Origin: Buxus sempervirens
Lineage: Eukaryota > Streptophyta > Magnoliopsida > Buxales > Buxaceae
Direction of reading: 5' to 3'
Assembly: GCA_947561395.2 (NCBI GenBank)
Contig: OX387192.1
Coordinates: 15,908,221 to 15,972,220, forward strand
Length of the DNA: 64,000 nucleotides
Shown here: piece by piece, positions 19,884-31,744 of the stretch
Layout of the letters: each line of letters starts with the position of its first letter
How positions within the stretch are numbered: position 1 is the first letter of the stretch
Position numbers and translations under genes: made by a program
Notes under the pieces: generated by a model
Database searches by the model: none
Told to the model about the DNA's origin: nothing
The model's input: the letters and a program-made list of their open reading frames with translations, nothing else

Positions 19884-22186
19884 TGTAGACACCCCAAATT
19901 GCACAGAAAAATGATGAATAATTGGCAAAAATCATTATCTCCTTTGAAACCAACACAAAATTTGAGAAAATAAGCTTTTTCCTTGTATTCGACAACTCAG
20001 GTCGAATACAAGCATATTTCTTTGTATCCGACATAAGTTGTCGGATACAAGCAAACCTTAATGTATCCGGCAACATATGTCGGATACGTATAGGCGCTTG
20101 TATATCCAACTTGACATGCCGGATACAAGCTTTTTGCTCAAATTAGGGTTTTCCGAGAGTTTTCACTTTTTACCATCATGTCCTTCATTAAAGGAGTGAA
20201 AATCTCGGAAATAGCCTTAGGGCTAAGGTTGGTGGGCTCTAGACATTATTTTGTGTCTACCATCATGCAAACCCTAACCCGAGCCTTTGCCTATAAATAG
20301 GAGGCTCCTCCTTAAGCAAATGGCCATAAGTTGGAGATTGAAGAGCTCCGAGTGAAAAAGGGAACCGCTGCCGGACTGCTTCCAGAACCCAGGTAAGCCT
20401 CAAACCTCTCTTTACTTTTAAGTTTTTACATTCTAGGTCTAGTTCTCTTCTTCTACCTTTCTGTAGAATAAGGCCTATGATTTGTGTGTGAAAACCCTTC
20501 ATCTACTCAAAGTATCTCAAGACTCCCCCTGGTCGTCAAACGTGAAGGTGGGATCTAGGTGAAACGAGAATGAGGATTGATCTTAGAGTTAGAACCCTTT
20601 TTGAATAAGCCTTTTGATTCTATGAAAACCGTTTCATATTCAAAGTACCCCAAGATTATCTCGAAGAACCGTTAAACGGGGAGAGAGAACTAAGGGAAAT
20701 GAGAATGGAACGGAACCCTAGGTTGTTTTAGAACCCTATTTTGATTGATATGAATGCATGCTATCTTTGCTATGTTGTTGAAATGATTTTTACACTTACA
20801 CACAGCACGTGATTTTGGCGGGATAGGCTCATATTTCGGATTTATTGCATTCGTTGTGATAAATCTGAAATAAATAGCCTCAAGCAATTCTGGGATGTTT
20901 TTCAATAATTTTCAAAGGATTTTGATTCATCTTGCACGAATCACACACTCCTTATCACTGTTTTGAGTTGATTCTCTTTTAAAAGGCTGAAACTGGACAG
21001 CAGCTGTACCCAAACTTCGGACACTCATAACTTCATCGTCCGGATGAATTTTGGAGTGATTCCAAATCCATGGGAAAGGTGAGGCTGTCTAGTTTATGCC
21101 TACCAAATTTCATCAGTTTTTATGAAGCAGATTTTTGACACCATTCTGTCGAAATTGATAGGTCTCTTTAGGTCAAACTGTTGAACCTATCACTTCGAAT
21201 GGGCGCCATCTGCTTGTTTTAAATCCGATTCCAGTGATTTTTATTTCTGGGCACTCTTTTATGAGTCTATTTTCAAATTCAATTGGGTTCATATTTTTTT
21301 GATTTAATTTGTGTCATGGGTAGCAGATTTACTCAGAACTGCTCAACAGCATTTTTCTGGGTTAGTCTGTGATCCTCGAGGCCTGTTCGGGAAGTCACCA
21401 AAGGCACATCCGAATGAATTTTTGTATGAGGCTAGTTTCATTTGAAAGATGGCCATACATACTTCATTCACACCAAATTTCATGGATTTATATGGAGCTG
21501 ATATTTCTAGATGATTTTCCAAACTTGCCTACTTGTCACTTTTAATTATTTCCAGTAGCAATTTTAAAAGAAGCATAACTCCTAGGATTTCAACTGGATT
21601 TAATTGAAATTTTGCATGAGTCTCTTATTTACCATAATCTTTCAAATGGATTTTGTTTGATTCAATTTAAAATTGGATTTGAATGATTTCAAGACAAATG
21701 GCATTATCTTTTACCGAATTTTCCGGATTTGACTCAACTTGGCTTTGTGCAATTTTTGCTTTGATTTCCATCTATTGTTGATATTCCAGAAGTGATATTG
21801 ACATAAAAAAGGATCTGGAATCCATTTGGATTTCTCATGTGAAAATATCATACATTTGTTTAATCCTTTTTCAAGTCTTTTAATGATTTTAGCAAGCCTT
21901 CTTATTTTTTTAGCATGAACAACACTTAGCAACCACCTTATGTGGGTGAGTGGGGGTGCTTAACACCTTCCCCCGTTCATAATCTAATCCCCTTACCCAT
22001 TTCTGGATTTGATTTTCAAATAGAGTTATTTTTACTCTAGTATTTGCTTTTTTAGCTCTTTTTGCTTACTTTTAATCTTTCGGTGTCCATTCACACCCTA
22101 ACCTTGAATGGTGGCAACTCCCATGTTTTGATTGAGCCCGTGCGTTGACAGAGGGGATCACCTCAGTGATTTTTCCATATTTCACA
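19884..22186 (+). mobile_element. 3' LTR, Ogre/Tat-type family 2
   Basis: It is 2,303 bp, from TGTAGACACCCC to ATATTTCACA. Features in order: hairpin array (19985-20126), TATA box in GCCTATAAATAGGAGG (near 20292), a leader TTAAGCAAATGGCCATAAG like family 3, paired CTCAAAGTAYCYCAAGA segments (20505 and 20640), and the U5 motif TGGCAACTCC at 22112-22121 (one change from the primer-like motif). Confidence 0.85.
19985..20126. promoter_or_regulatory. 39-bp-period hairpin array in family 2 U3
   Basis: Four 25-nt hairpins start at 19985, 20024, 20063 and 20102, exactly 39 bp apart. A typical unit is GTATCCGACA-N5-TGTCGGATAC; stems are constant, loops vary. The TATA box is about 165 bp downstream. 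Confidence 0.88.
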
Positions 22187-22594
22187 ACCACTCACTCATA
22201 AAACTAGCTGTACGCCTTCTATTTACATTGTGTACTACCTTGTACAAGTATTTTATTGATTTATATAAGTCATTTGAGTGAGTGATGTAAGGGTATTCTT
22301 GATTGGTTTTTACCAGTGAAACGTTATTAAAAATTAATTATTTTGATAAAGATAGTGAAACGGATTACTAAAAATTAATTATTTTGATAAAGATTTATTA
22401 AAGTTAAAATTTAAAATATTACTGACTGAATTTTAATTATTTTAAAAGTATCGTTTTTATCATAAACAAACAATACCGCAGAAGAAAAAGGAACGAAAAG
22501 GCAAGTCTATCATCCATATCACTTTATACTTTGTTTTGGTTCAATTCTTCAAGACGTGGTGATCCATCGACCTTGGCCAATCAAGTTACGTGAA

Positions 22595-22730
22595 CTTTCG
22601 CATCGCATCTTTTGCAATCAACACGAAAAGACTTTCCTTCGTACCTTCCTAACCAAGGCATACTTTCGCATCGTATCTTTTGCAATCCACACGAAAGACT
22701 TTCCTTCATACCTTCCTAACCTAACGAAGG
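22595..22730. repeat. 68-bp direct duplication upstream of the sHSP gene
   Basis: CTTTCGCATCGYATCTTTTG and the following ACACGAAA, ACTTTCCTTC and ACCTTCCTAACC segments occur at 22595 and again at 22663. GAA/TTC blocks could form imperfect heat-shock elements, but I see no canonical alternating trimer. Confidence 0.85.
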
Positions 22731-22831
22731 CATTTAAAGTGAACCCATCAGCTATATGATATTTAACACGAGAAGGGTCTTAGTGTCCTTAGAAGAAGCC
22801 TCTTCACATTTTCAAGGCAAAGTTGGAAGCC

Positions 22832-23386
22832 ATGGACTCTAGACTTCGGTGTTACGATGGCTCAGAGGCGACGATCGCTTGTCAAACTAAGACTCACCAA
22901 CCAGATGTGGATTGGAAAGAAACTGGTTTCAATGCACCGTCGGAAGCCATGGACTCTGGACTCCGGTGTTCCGACAGCTCGAAGGCGATGATCGTCCATC
23001 AAACTGAGACTTACAAACCAGATGTGGATTGGAAAGAAACCGTTGAAGCCTACATCTTCTCAATGGATCTCCCCGGACTGAACAAAAATGAAGTGAGTGT
23101 AGGTTTGGAAGAGGAAGAAAGAGTCCTGAAGATAGCGGGAGAGAGGAAGAGGGAGAAAGAGGAGGAGCAGGACAAGTGGTATGTCAGGGAGTGTCGCTTT
23201 GGTAAATTTATCAAGAGACTTCCGATACCAGAGAATGCCAAGGCGGATGAGGTCGATGCATCCATGACCAATGGCGTTCTCACTATAACAATCCCCAAGA
23301 ATGTGGTGAAAAAATCTCATGTGAAATATATTGCCATCAAGGATGTTTCGCAGGCGTGGCCAACAGCAACAATATGTTATATATAA
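22832..23386 (+). CDS. Small heat-shock protein, class I-like, with duplicated N-terminus
   Basis: It encodes 184 aa without an intron, as usual for plant cytosolic small heat-shock proteins: ATP-independent chaperones that bind unfolding clients as oligomers. The alpha-crystallin domain runs from about residue 65: DVDWKETVEAYIFSMDLPGL, VLKIAGER, KRLPIPENAKADEVDASM, NGVLTITIPK. The C-terminal IAI is the usual I-x-I contact motif. The N-terminal arm is atypical: the first 117 bp were duplicated in frame (ATG 22832 and ATG 22949), so PDVDWKET occurs twice, and the usual class I start is absent. I chose ATG 22832 as the first in-frame ATG; 22949 would give a 145-residue protein of more normal length. 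No lesion is seen. It is the only apparently intact host gene here. Confidence 0.9.
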   Translation: MDSRLRCYDGSEATIACQTKTHQPDVDWKETGFNAPSEAMDSGLRCSDSSKAMIVHQTETYKPDVDWKETVEAYIFSMDLPGLNKNEVSVGLEEEERVLKIAGERKREKEEEQDKWYVRECRFGKFIKRLPIPENAKADEVDASMTNGVLTITIPKNVVKKSHVKYIAIKDVSQAWPTATICYI

Positions 23387-23454
23387 ATTGATTTCTTCTC
23401 TGTATTTAGAATGATTGTTTATATATAAATTGATTTCCATTTAAGCTTACACGA

Positions 23455-23665
23455 GTTTGCGTACTCGGATGTGCGGAAAAAACACGTTACATGTGTTATG
23501 GAGTCGCCACTACCTGAAATGGTGCAAGTAGACACCCATTGATTTTTTGTCTGCACCAGTGGTTCCGAATAAGTGACTCGATTACAACCCAGGGAAGTCT
23601 TTGAACACCCTGGGTTGTCCCACCGAAGTGGGTTCCCTTAAATTAGTTGGATATTTAATGGGCTC

Positions 23666-23727
<62 letters not shown>

Positions 23728-26387
23728 CTTTTATCTTCTTTTCTAATTTTTTTTTATCATTTTATGTGTACAACAAATATTAATCTATATGTATAAGGTC
23801 TACACAAAATTATGTCTAAAGAAAAGTAATTTAGGTTAATGCCAGCATGTATCATTTTGGGTATGTTTGGGCCTGGCCCAATTTTAAATGTGGCCTTTGA
23901 AATTCATGTGAATGAGTCTTCATGGATGGGCCCCACTGGGGATCCACCAAATTCTAGTTAGGCTTATGAAAGCCTAAGTCCCAATTTGGGTTAAAACTGA
24001 TCCTAAAACCCTTTAGGATTTGGTCAAATTCAAGTTTCTTATTCTAAGTGGAGTCTAGGAACAAAAGGGAGGTGGATCCCGCTGGAAGGCCCACCAAAGC
24101 CCATGTGTGTTTGAGTGGATGTAATAGTCAAATGACAACACATGTTATTCAAATGAAACATTTAACTGGTTCATGCTTGTGTGTGTTTAAGTGTGCATTC
24201 AAAAATAACAAATGAAATGTTTAAAAGCCCTTGGTTCACTCTTCTTGAAGTCCCTGTTTGCTTGTGCTTCTTCACCATAGAGAACCAAATAAGTAAATAA
24301 AATAAGACAGACTTAAAGAGATGAGGAGAGCAGCTAATCCAAAAAGACTTGTCAAAAACCTCTCTCCCTCCCACTTTTGGCCTTGTCAATTCTCCCGCTC
24401 AAAATATTGCAAATTTCATTAGATTCAAAGTAAAGACGCATATAAATCAAAGTATGAATAAAATGGAATTCAACCATAAAAGATAAACATATAATTACCA
24501 TTTTTTATTATTACTTTTTTTCTTTTCTTTTTTTTTAGGTAAGAAGACCTTATTTCTCTTTGAGGGCAAAAAGGTCATTTTACAAGGAAAGTTCTAAAAA
24601 ATTTATGATTTGCATAGCAGAGGAGACAAGATTAGGAAACACAGCAAAATCCCCCTCAAAAAAGCTTTTAAAACGAGAGAGTAAAGCTATAAAAAAAATG
24701 TAGGCGTCTTTTGCAATAAAATTTCAGAAGTTAGATTCATAACTGAATAGAGAATTTCATCTTTGCCCACCTTTTTTTTTTAAATTGCACAAATTACTCT
24801 ACTATTTATCGAATTTACAATAAACTAGCCCAAACCATAATCGATTGTTCAAAGGCTTGGGGTTTGGCTTAGATTGCCGTTCTGGCACTAAAAAAATTAG
24901 GGAAAAGAATGCTTGATTCATTTTGAAGACAACAGAATTTTAAAAAAAAATGAGGAATTTCTTCACTTGTACCAATAAAAAAATTCTGAAAATCATACCT
25001 TTTTTGGAGATTGCCCAATGACTACTCATGGTTCCAATCTAGGCAAATAACCTCAAAAATGTATCCAAACCATTCCTACAACGATTTATAATTGAAATAA
25101 GATGATTAAACAAAGTATTGATATATGTTAATCAAACAAAATGGAACCCAAATAGTCACACGGTTATGCTACTCTTGACGTTTTTGTACAAAGCAAGTGA
25201 TTCTAGTCCTCCAATAAGACATTTTCCCACAGCCCCACGTAGTAAAAAAAAAAAAAAAATGTAGCAAATGATTTCTCCAAGCAATGTATAAAGGCAAAAC
25301 AGGATGAAAGGTTTTTGGTTTGAGAAACCGAACGAGAGTGTTTTGGCAATGAATCCACACAATAAAAATACGATAAATTGGTATAATCTTTTCATAGGAA
25401 TTTTTTCTAAATAAGAGAATCATATCTTAAGTGGAAAGAAAAATTGATCCAACCTGTCAATAATGAGCTTGGAGCTTCGGTTTTGGGTTCTTTGAAATGT
25501 CAACAGCAACTTGTAACCTCTCTCTTTTTTTTTGTTGTTGTCTCCCAACAGAGGTTCCGGATTGGAGCTCTATTCTTTTTTTCTGTGCCATAAAACCAGT
25601 CCCTCGGAGGGACTCCCTCCTCCTTCGTTCTCACTTCTCTATTTGCTCTTTTTTTTCTTCAAAGAACTCTCTTACTTGCCCTCTCCTCTAACTTCTAAAC
25701 TCTTCTCCTTTTTACAAGAGAGTTCCACCCTCTCATCTTCCTCTCTTAAACACCTAGACCTCTCATCTCCCTAACCTTTCCTCTTCCTCTTTTAAACACT
25801 CATCTCCCTAACTCTTCTCTTCCGATCTCTTAGTAACCACAACCTATGAGTTGGACCAATTTGTCTATCTCATTTTTATTTATTTATTTATTTATTGTTT
25901 ATTATTTATTTTAGGCTTGGTCTTAAAAGCCCAAGAGAACATGAGTTGGACCAATTTGTCCAACTCATTTCTGTTATTATTATTATTTTTTTATTTTCTT
26001 TAAAGTTTAAAGCTTTTATTAACTTTGTTATTAAATTTTTATTTATTTGCCTAACAAACCTCCATTTGGAAACCCAAAATTTTTAATCAACATTGGTCAC
26101 ATGGCAGCCACCATGGCATACATGTGGCTACCATGTGGCACCCAATTATAGTTTTATCAGAAATCCCCAAACTAGCCTTTATTTATTTTATCCATAACTT
26201 ATCCGTTTGAGATCCGATTTGAGTATGGTTTGGTGCATCGGAATTGGCTCAGAATTCTATTCATTATAAGCTTGTTATTTCAAAAAGATGGGTCCTCTAT
26301 AAAAACTTCGATTTACGTGCTTGCATATATGTGATGGTTCAAGATATATCTTGGGCAGTTCTATGGTGCAAAAATGGGGTGCTGACA
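23455..26387 (-). mobile_element. LTR-4-related LTR, diverged
   Basis: The minus-strand start at 26387 reads TGTCAGCACCCCATTTTTGC, clearly like LTR-4 starts. The other end near 23455-23640 has GAGTCGCCA (23501-23509), then GTAGACACCC and the CCAGGGAAGTCTTTGAACACCC stretch, matching the 3' end of the copy at 1230-1400. A (TA)n tract and GGGCC-rich DNA follow. The flank right of 26387 is ATGAG; no matching duplication was found on the left, so the limits are approximate. A CT-rich block lies at 25490-25830. No coding sequence is supported. Confidence 0.6.
23667..23725. repeat. (TA)n microsatellite
   Basis: It is about 29 TA units inside the LTR-4-related copy. Confidence 0.97.
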
Positions 26388-27758
26388 ATGAGTGTAGTAG
26401 AGTTGGTGTTAATTGTTTAAGGGAAATGAAAACAACAACAACATCATTATTTCAATATTTAAACAAATATTATTTAACAAATTTACCATATGCCTCTAAA
26501 CTCAACTTGGAGCCCAAGTAAAGAGGGTTTAGTCAATTTGAAAGCACAGTTTTGGTGTTGATTTATAAAAACGAACAAAACAAAATTGCATCATTACCAT
26601 ATTTGAATTATACCGTTCAACAAATTTGCTACACGCCTATATATGTATAATAACAAAAAATCTAAACTAAAACTCAATTGCTGGGCTAATTCTTCCAAAC
26701 ACGTATATATGATTAGATTAGAAGGAAAATGAAAAAAAAAGGAACAACTTTTGTGTCTCATTACAAACAGATGTATGAATTCTTTAATTGCATCTAAGTA
26801 GTAGTATAAGATGAAATTTAGGAAAGCTATATTACCCAGGTGATGGAATCTATTGATATCCATATAATCACAACCATGCAAGACAATGATTAAAAAATAA
26901 GAACTATAAGTTGCTGGTTCTAAAAGCATAAAAACGGGCATATTATCAATAAATATATCATTCCCAAACATAAATATGACATTTTAAAAATTGATACAGA
27001 AATAATAGTAAAAGAAAAAACAAAGGGAAGTACTCTTTCCAAAATTAATTTTACTGGTTTCAAGAATTCTCAAGTGAAGATTAGGTCTACACTGCATCCA
27101 ATTGGTCATGAAAGCAGTCAAAACAAGGTCAGGCAGAACACCAAATTTAGTTGGATGCGGTATCATATGTCCATGAGTCGAAATCCTCTCCACCGAACGG
27201 TCTTTCAAATGGTGATTCGAATGCCCAGCACGCGACACGCATCCAACATACTTTTCTCTCACCTAAACAAACCCAACGGCCGTCATCCTTTTCCCGTTAG
27301 TTTTCGTCCTTCTACCCAATCCGTTCCTTCCATCCTGTTTCGCCCAAACAAATAAAATACAAAATTAATATTTGTAGCTTGCAGGATTTTTTGAAAAGGA
27401 ACCCAATCAAAAGTGCTCATTATCATTTGGGAAACACGGTAACAAAAAAAAGTTCAACAATACCAATGATAGGAAAAGGAGTAGCTCATTACGGTGCATG
27501 ACAAGTAGCATTGTCAAGTGTGCAACTCAACAGTAAAAAGATGGGAGCCAGTTGAAAAAGTTAAAACTTATTATGGAAACAAATCCAACCAAACAAGTGG
27601 TTAACAAATCAACCTAATTTAGTTTAATTGATTCAAAAATTCAAAACTGACTACCATATAATTGTCATTTTTGGACTAATAAGCTACATCTAATACTTGC
27701 AGTAGCATGCAAATGTATTAGGTATATTACCCATTAAATTTGAAAAATTATATTATAT
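26388..27758. other. Unique AT-rich region without recognised genes
   Basis: No coding region, tRNA or complete repeat is seen. One segment (about 27190-27250) matches the reverse complement of 49850-49920 in content (CCTCTC, then GGT-TTC-AATGGT-ATTCGAA, then GCGAC-CG), suggesting a shared short mobile element end. Confidence 0.4.
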
Positions 27759-28175
27759 ATTACAAGTCCTACCATGCCTGTTACAAGTCCCACCATGCCC
27801 GGTTACAAGTCCCACCATGCCTGTTACAAGTCTTACCATGCCCCGTTACAAGTCCCACCATGCCCCGTTACAAGTCCAACCATTCCAGTCACAAGTCTTA
27901 TCATGCATGGTTACAAGTCCTACCATGCCCCCGTTGCAAGTCCAACCATGCCAGTTACAAGTCTTACCATGCATGGTTACAAGTCCCACCATGCTCCGTT
28001 ACAAGTCCCATCATGCCTGTTACAAGTCCTACCATGCATGGTTACAAGTCCCATCATACTTAGTTACAAGTTCCACCATGCCTGTTACAAGTCCCACCAT
28101 GCCCCGTTACAAGTCCTACCATGCATGGTTACAAGTCCCACCATACCCGGTTACAAGTCCTACCATGCTTGGTTA
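27759..28175. repeat. About 20-bp minisatellite, left part
   Basis: Units are TTACAAGTCCCACCATGCC with variants (CATGCATGG, CATTCCAG), about 20 copies. It is cut at 28175 by the complete retrotransposon; the array resumes at 48246. GGTTA at 28171-28175 is the target duplication. Confidence 0.95.
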
Positions 28176-29984
28176 TGTGAGACATGGAAAAAAAATCAAT
28201 TTACTGATTTCCTCAATCATCACACGGGATCAAATAAAACAAAGAGTCGCCACCATTCAATTTAGGTGTGAATGGACACCAAAATATTAAATAAGCACAA
28301 AAGTCAAATTTTAGGGCAAAATATCCCTCCTAAAAAAAACAACCAGAGATGGGTAAGGGGATTAAGTTATGAACAGGGGAAGGTGTTAGGCACCCCTATT
28401 CATCCACACAAGGTGGTTGCCAGGTATTGTTTATGTTTAAATTAAAGGAAAAAGCTTGCTATAAAAATCATGAAAAATCACAAAAATACAAAACTTGTAT
28501 GGTTTTTTCATACGAATAGTCTGATTGATCCAGAACTATCAAATATGATCATACCATTCATAGGGTTTCATGATAAAAATAAAATTGAGATAAGATCCAA
28601 TAAAATCAATTTAAAGTGAAAAATCCAAAAATCTGGCTTCAAGTTAAAATTCTAGAAATCTAGAAAAATATGATTTTTATAAAATATTTCAAACTTGAAC
28701 TTGAATAGTCCAGGACATAGGTAAAGCCCAAATTTCACATTAAATCAGAAAATAAAAACCAAAAATACCCACGTTGATGAAGAACACAAAAAAGAGAGAA
28801 TTTAGACCGTAAGGTCTTATCTCAATAATGAAAAACAATTTAAAAACCATATCATGAAACCCTAGAATTTACTTTCAGGCTTCTAGATTCAGATCTACCA
28901 TATTGATCATGATAAATCCAGGATCCTAGCCTAAAATCACAAAAATTGCAAAAACAGTGCTGTAGGTGCAAAAGTGTGAAAAATCCAAATTTTATCAAAA
29001 AGTGGGGATCTCATGCTATAAACATCATAGATTCATGTAATTCATTCAGATATATCATAAAAAGCATTAAAACATAATCAGGATATTCAAAACAGCCACA
29101 TCTCACAAATTAGAGCACATGGGGGTCTACCCTACGGATCCACCTGTTCTCTTTTCCCCTAGTTCTCTCTTCACGTTTTACGGCTAGAGAGACTCTTGAG
29201 GTACTTAGAGATAGGTTTGGTTACACAAACACAATCACAGGCCTTATTCTATGAAAAAAAGAAAAAAACAGATATGGGGTTCTATTCTAGGGATCCACCT
29301 GTTCCCCTTTCCCCTAGTTCTCTCTTCACGTTTTACGGCTAGAGAGACCCTTGAGGTACTTAGAGACAAGTTTAGGAATACAAAATAGATATGGCCTTAT
29401 TCTACAGCAATAGAGATGATCCTATTACATCTAGAATTGAAGACAGAAAATAAAAAGGGATAGGGGACTTACCTGGATTGAGCAGGCAGAGCAGCAGGGA
29501 TTCCTTTCCTTCTCTTGGAGCTTTTGATTCTTCAAAATTTCGTGGCCCTTAGCTAGAGGAAAGAGCCTCTATTTATAGACACACCCAGGGGCATGGTTGG
29601 TCCAGAAGGATATAGCCTGGTCTTTAGGATAGAGTAAAATACAGAGATAATGCCCATCCATAGCCAACCAAGGTAGCTTCAGCGAATAAAATACTTAATT
29701 CGCTCGTTTAAAGATATATTGGACTTTAAATAAAGCTCGGAAATCGAGAGAAGGACAAAACTCGCACGTGTCTTTAATGCCCGTAAATGATTTACGGTCC
29801 AACGGTGACCGTATTGTTACTACGGGCGCGCCTGTCCGTAGATAATTTTCGGGGGCGATGGGCCCGTGAAGGAAATACGGGCAAAGCCTGTTTATTCAAT
29901 TTTATGCTTTTTTGACCTGTTTTAAGCTCTAATTACATGTTTTTATTACTTTCTCATTTTGCAGTGCAATTTGGGGTGTCTACA
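28176..29984 (-). mobile_element. 3' LTR of the complete element
   Basis: It is 1,809 bp, with plus-strand ends TGTGAGACATGG and GGGGTGTCTACA. On the minus strand, in order: U3 hairpin array (29882-29779), TATA in GTCTATAAATAGAGG (near 29575), and the U5 motif TGGCGACTCT (28252-28243). Confidence 0.95.
29779..29882. promoter_or_regulatory. 28-bp hairpin array, 3' LTR U3
   Basis: Units start at 29779, 29807, 29834 and 29862 (spacing 28, 27, 28), of the form G(C/A/T)CCGT(A/G)-N7-TACGGGC, some decayed. Confidence 0.85.
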
Positions 29985-29998
29985 GCTGCCCCCTCTTT
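29985..29998 (-). other. Polypurine tract of the complete element
   Basis: On the minus strand AAAGAGGGGGCAGC lies directly before the 3' LTR start TGTAGACACC. Confidence 0.85.
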
Positions 29999-30335
29999 GC
30001 TGGTAGTTGGAACTAATTACAAGCAGAGAGCAAAAAGACCCACCAATTGCACTTTCTGAGATTTTTGTATAATCAATTGCACTTTGCAAGGATTAAAGGG
30101 ATGATTTTTGAAAAAAAGAATTGATTGTGGAAGATTTGCTAAGAAATCCCTCAGCTTAAGGGCCAAATCCTCCTCTCTCCTCTCACTGAGCACTTGTGGG
30201 CTATGAAGTGAGATTTGAGACAAAATTTTTAAACAAAAGTGGGTAATGTGGCAATCCTTGCAACTTAAAACTAATATGTACATTAATCTCTTAAAAATGT
30301 GGAGAAAATGATAAAAATATACTGTTTTTGGCTTC

Positions 30336-30439
30336 GCCCGTATTTGGCTTACGGACAGATCCTGCCCGTAGAGGGTTCACGGGCGACCGGGACCGTATGG
30401 ATTTCATGGGCGTCTGATGCCCGTACTGATGTTACGGAT
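30336..30439 (+). promoter_or_regulatory. 28-bp hairpin array upstream of antisense gene 1
   Basis: Units start at 30336, 30364, 30391 and 30419; all are 21-nt hairpins with the family word GCCCGTA/TACGGGC and different 7-nt loops. Just downstream, TTCTTAAG then CTCGCGACCGCGACT aligns with the TATA-plus-GCGACCGCGACT core promoter of the family 2 antisense gene, so the transcription start is probably near 30460-30480. Confidence 0.8.
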
Positions 30440-31744
30440 TTTACTCTTCTTCTTAAGCTCGCGACCGCGACTTTTCCTTTTCTGCTCGCATTTGGCCCTA
30501 ATTCTCTTCTGTCCGTATCTTCTTCTCCGGTCATTTCTCATCTTCTCCAAATCTCCGACGCCTCACACAGTTCTTCTCCGGCGACTCTCTTTTTCCGGTG
30601 ACCACTGTCATTTCCCATTTTCCGGCGACCATCTTCGACGATTCTGTTTCATTGCCGCTCTATTTATATCACTGCCGAGACTGTTGCTTCAAGCCTCTTC
30701 ATTGTCAGACCATTGCATCTTCTCGTCACTTGGGATTTCATTCAAAGAATCTACAAATTGCACTTATTTGTGAGTGAACTTAGCATTTCAATCCTTTCTT
30801 TGCCCATTTCCACATAAACAGGTATGCCGAAAATCCATGTTATGTTTGTGGTATTCTTATAAGTTCTCGACTTGTGCCATTTCTTGATTCCTGATTGAAT
30901 GCTTTAGATGATAACTTCGAAATCTCCCAGATGCTAATTTACCTCATGATTCATCACAGTCTTGATTTTTATACTACTGTTCCATCCGAAAATTGATGCT
31001 TTCTGCATGTCCATGTATATATTTTTCTAGCTGATTAAATGAACAACTTCTAATGCTTTTGGATTTTATTCCTGGGATACCCAGCTGACTGGTTTGCAAT
31101 TTTCCTGATTGACTGAGTTCATGCCTTGTTTGCTGTATGCTTTGGACATTGATCATCATGGAGTAACTTTTGCCATTGTCATTGGGTGTACTTAAACTCT
31201 TTACTGTCAAACCTTGTATTGTTGATAGGCTGATTAGCTTGCTAGTAACCCATGCATGTACTATCGATAAACTTGCCTTTTCCAGGAATTTTTCTGCACA
31301 CTCCCCATGCACACATGGTTTATTTTTATGCTGTCACTTGTTCCAAGTCTTGACAAATCTGAATTCTTTCCTCACTTGAATGCTCCAACTTTCTACTAAC
31401 CTCCTGAAATTACACAAAATTAAATCATGATACTCCAAAACTTAAAAATTTTTTCTCTCTTTTCTCTTTTTTTTTTCTTTCTTTTGTTATATAAAAAGAA
31501 TATGGGAGAAGTTTACACTTCTCACATATAACTTTTATATGTTTCCTTGATTAAATCCCAGATATATAATAAAAGTTGAACTCCTTTAGTTGGCTCTGGA
31601 CTTGATCAGGAATTTCTGACTTATTTTCTTCCATTCTCCCTTTTTCCTTTTTCCTACAAATCAATTAAACTTGGTTAGAATGAAGATTAAGCAATTAAAA
31701 ATTTTAACAAGAATAATTAACCAACTCCCTGGTTTGAACCGTAG
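30440..31744 (+). other. 5' UTR and intron region of antisense gene 1
   Basis: CT-rich, CCGGCGA-bearing leader-like DNA (30460-30770) is followed by AT-rich intron-like DNA ending in CCGTAG directly before the ATG. The same acceptor-at-ATG arrangement is present in family 2. No coding sequence is seen. Confidence 0.5.

Larger units (their letters stand above)
17347..22186 (+). mobile_element. Ogre/Tat-type element family 2, 3' part
   Basis: It contains an antisense PMD-like gene fragment (17347-17945), a promoter hairpin array (19231-19294), GAAA-rich filler, a polypurine tract and a complete 3' LTR (19884-22186). Gag-pol and the 5' LTR are missing; the left junction cuts the PMD gene. The LTR start is the same as in family 1 (TGTAGACACCCCAAATTGCA), but most of the LTR is different in sequence and 0.5 kb longer. 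Confidence 0.8.

Noticed and set aside
27740-28290. Repetitive open frames in three plus frames
   Set aside because: They are products of the 20-bp minisatellite and continue into LTR sequence; no start context or domain.
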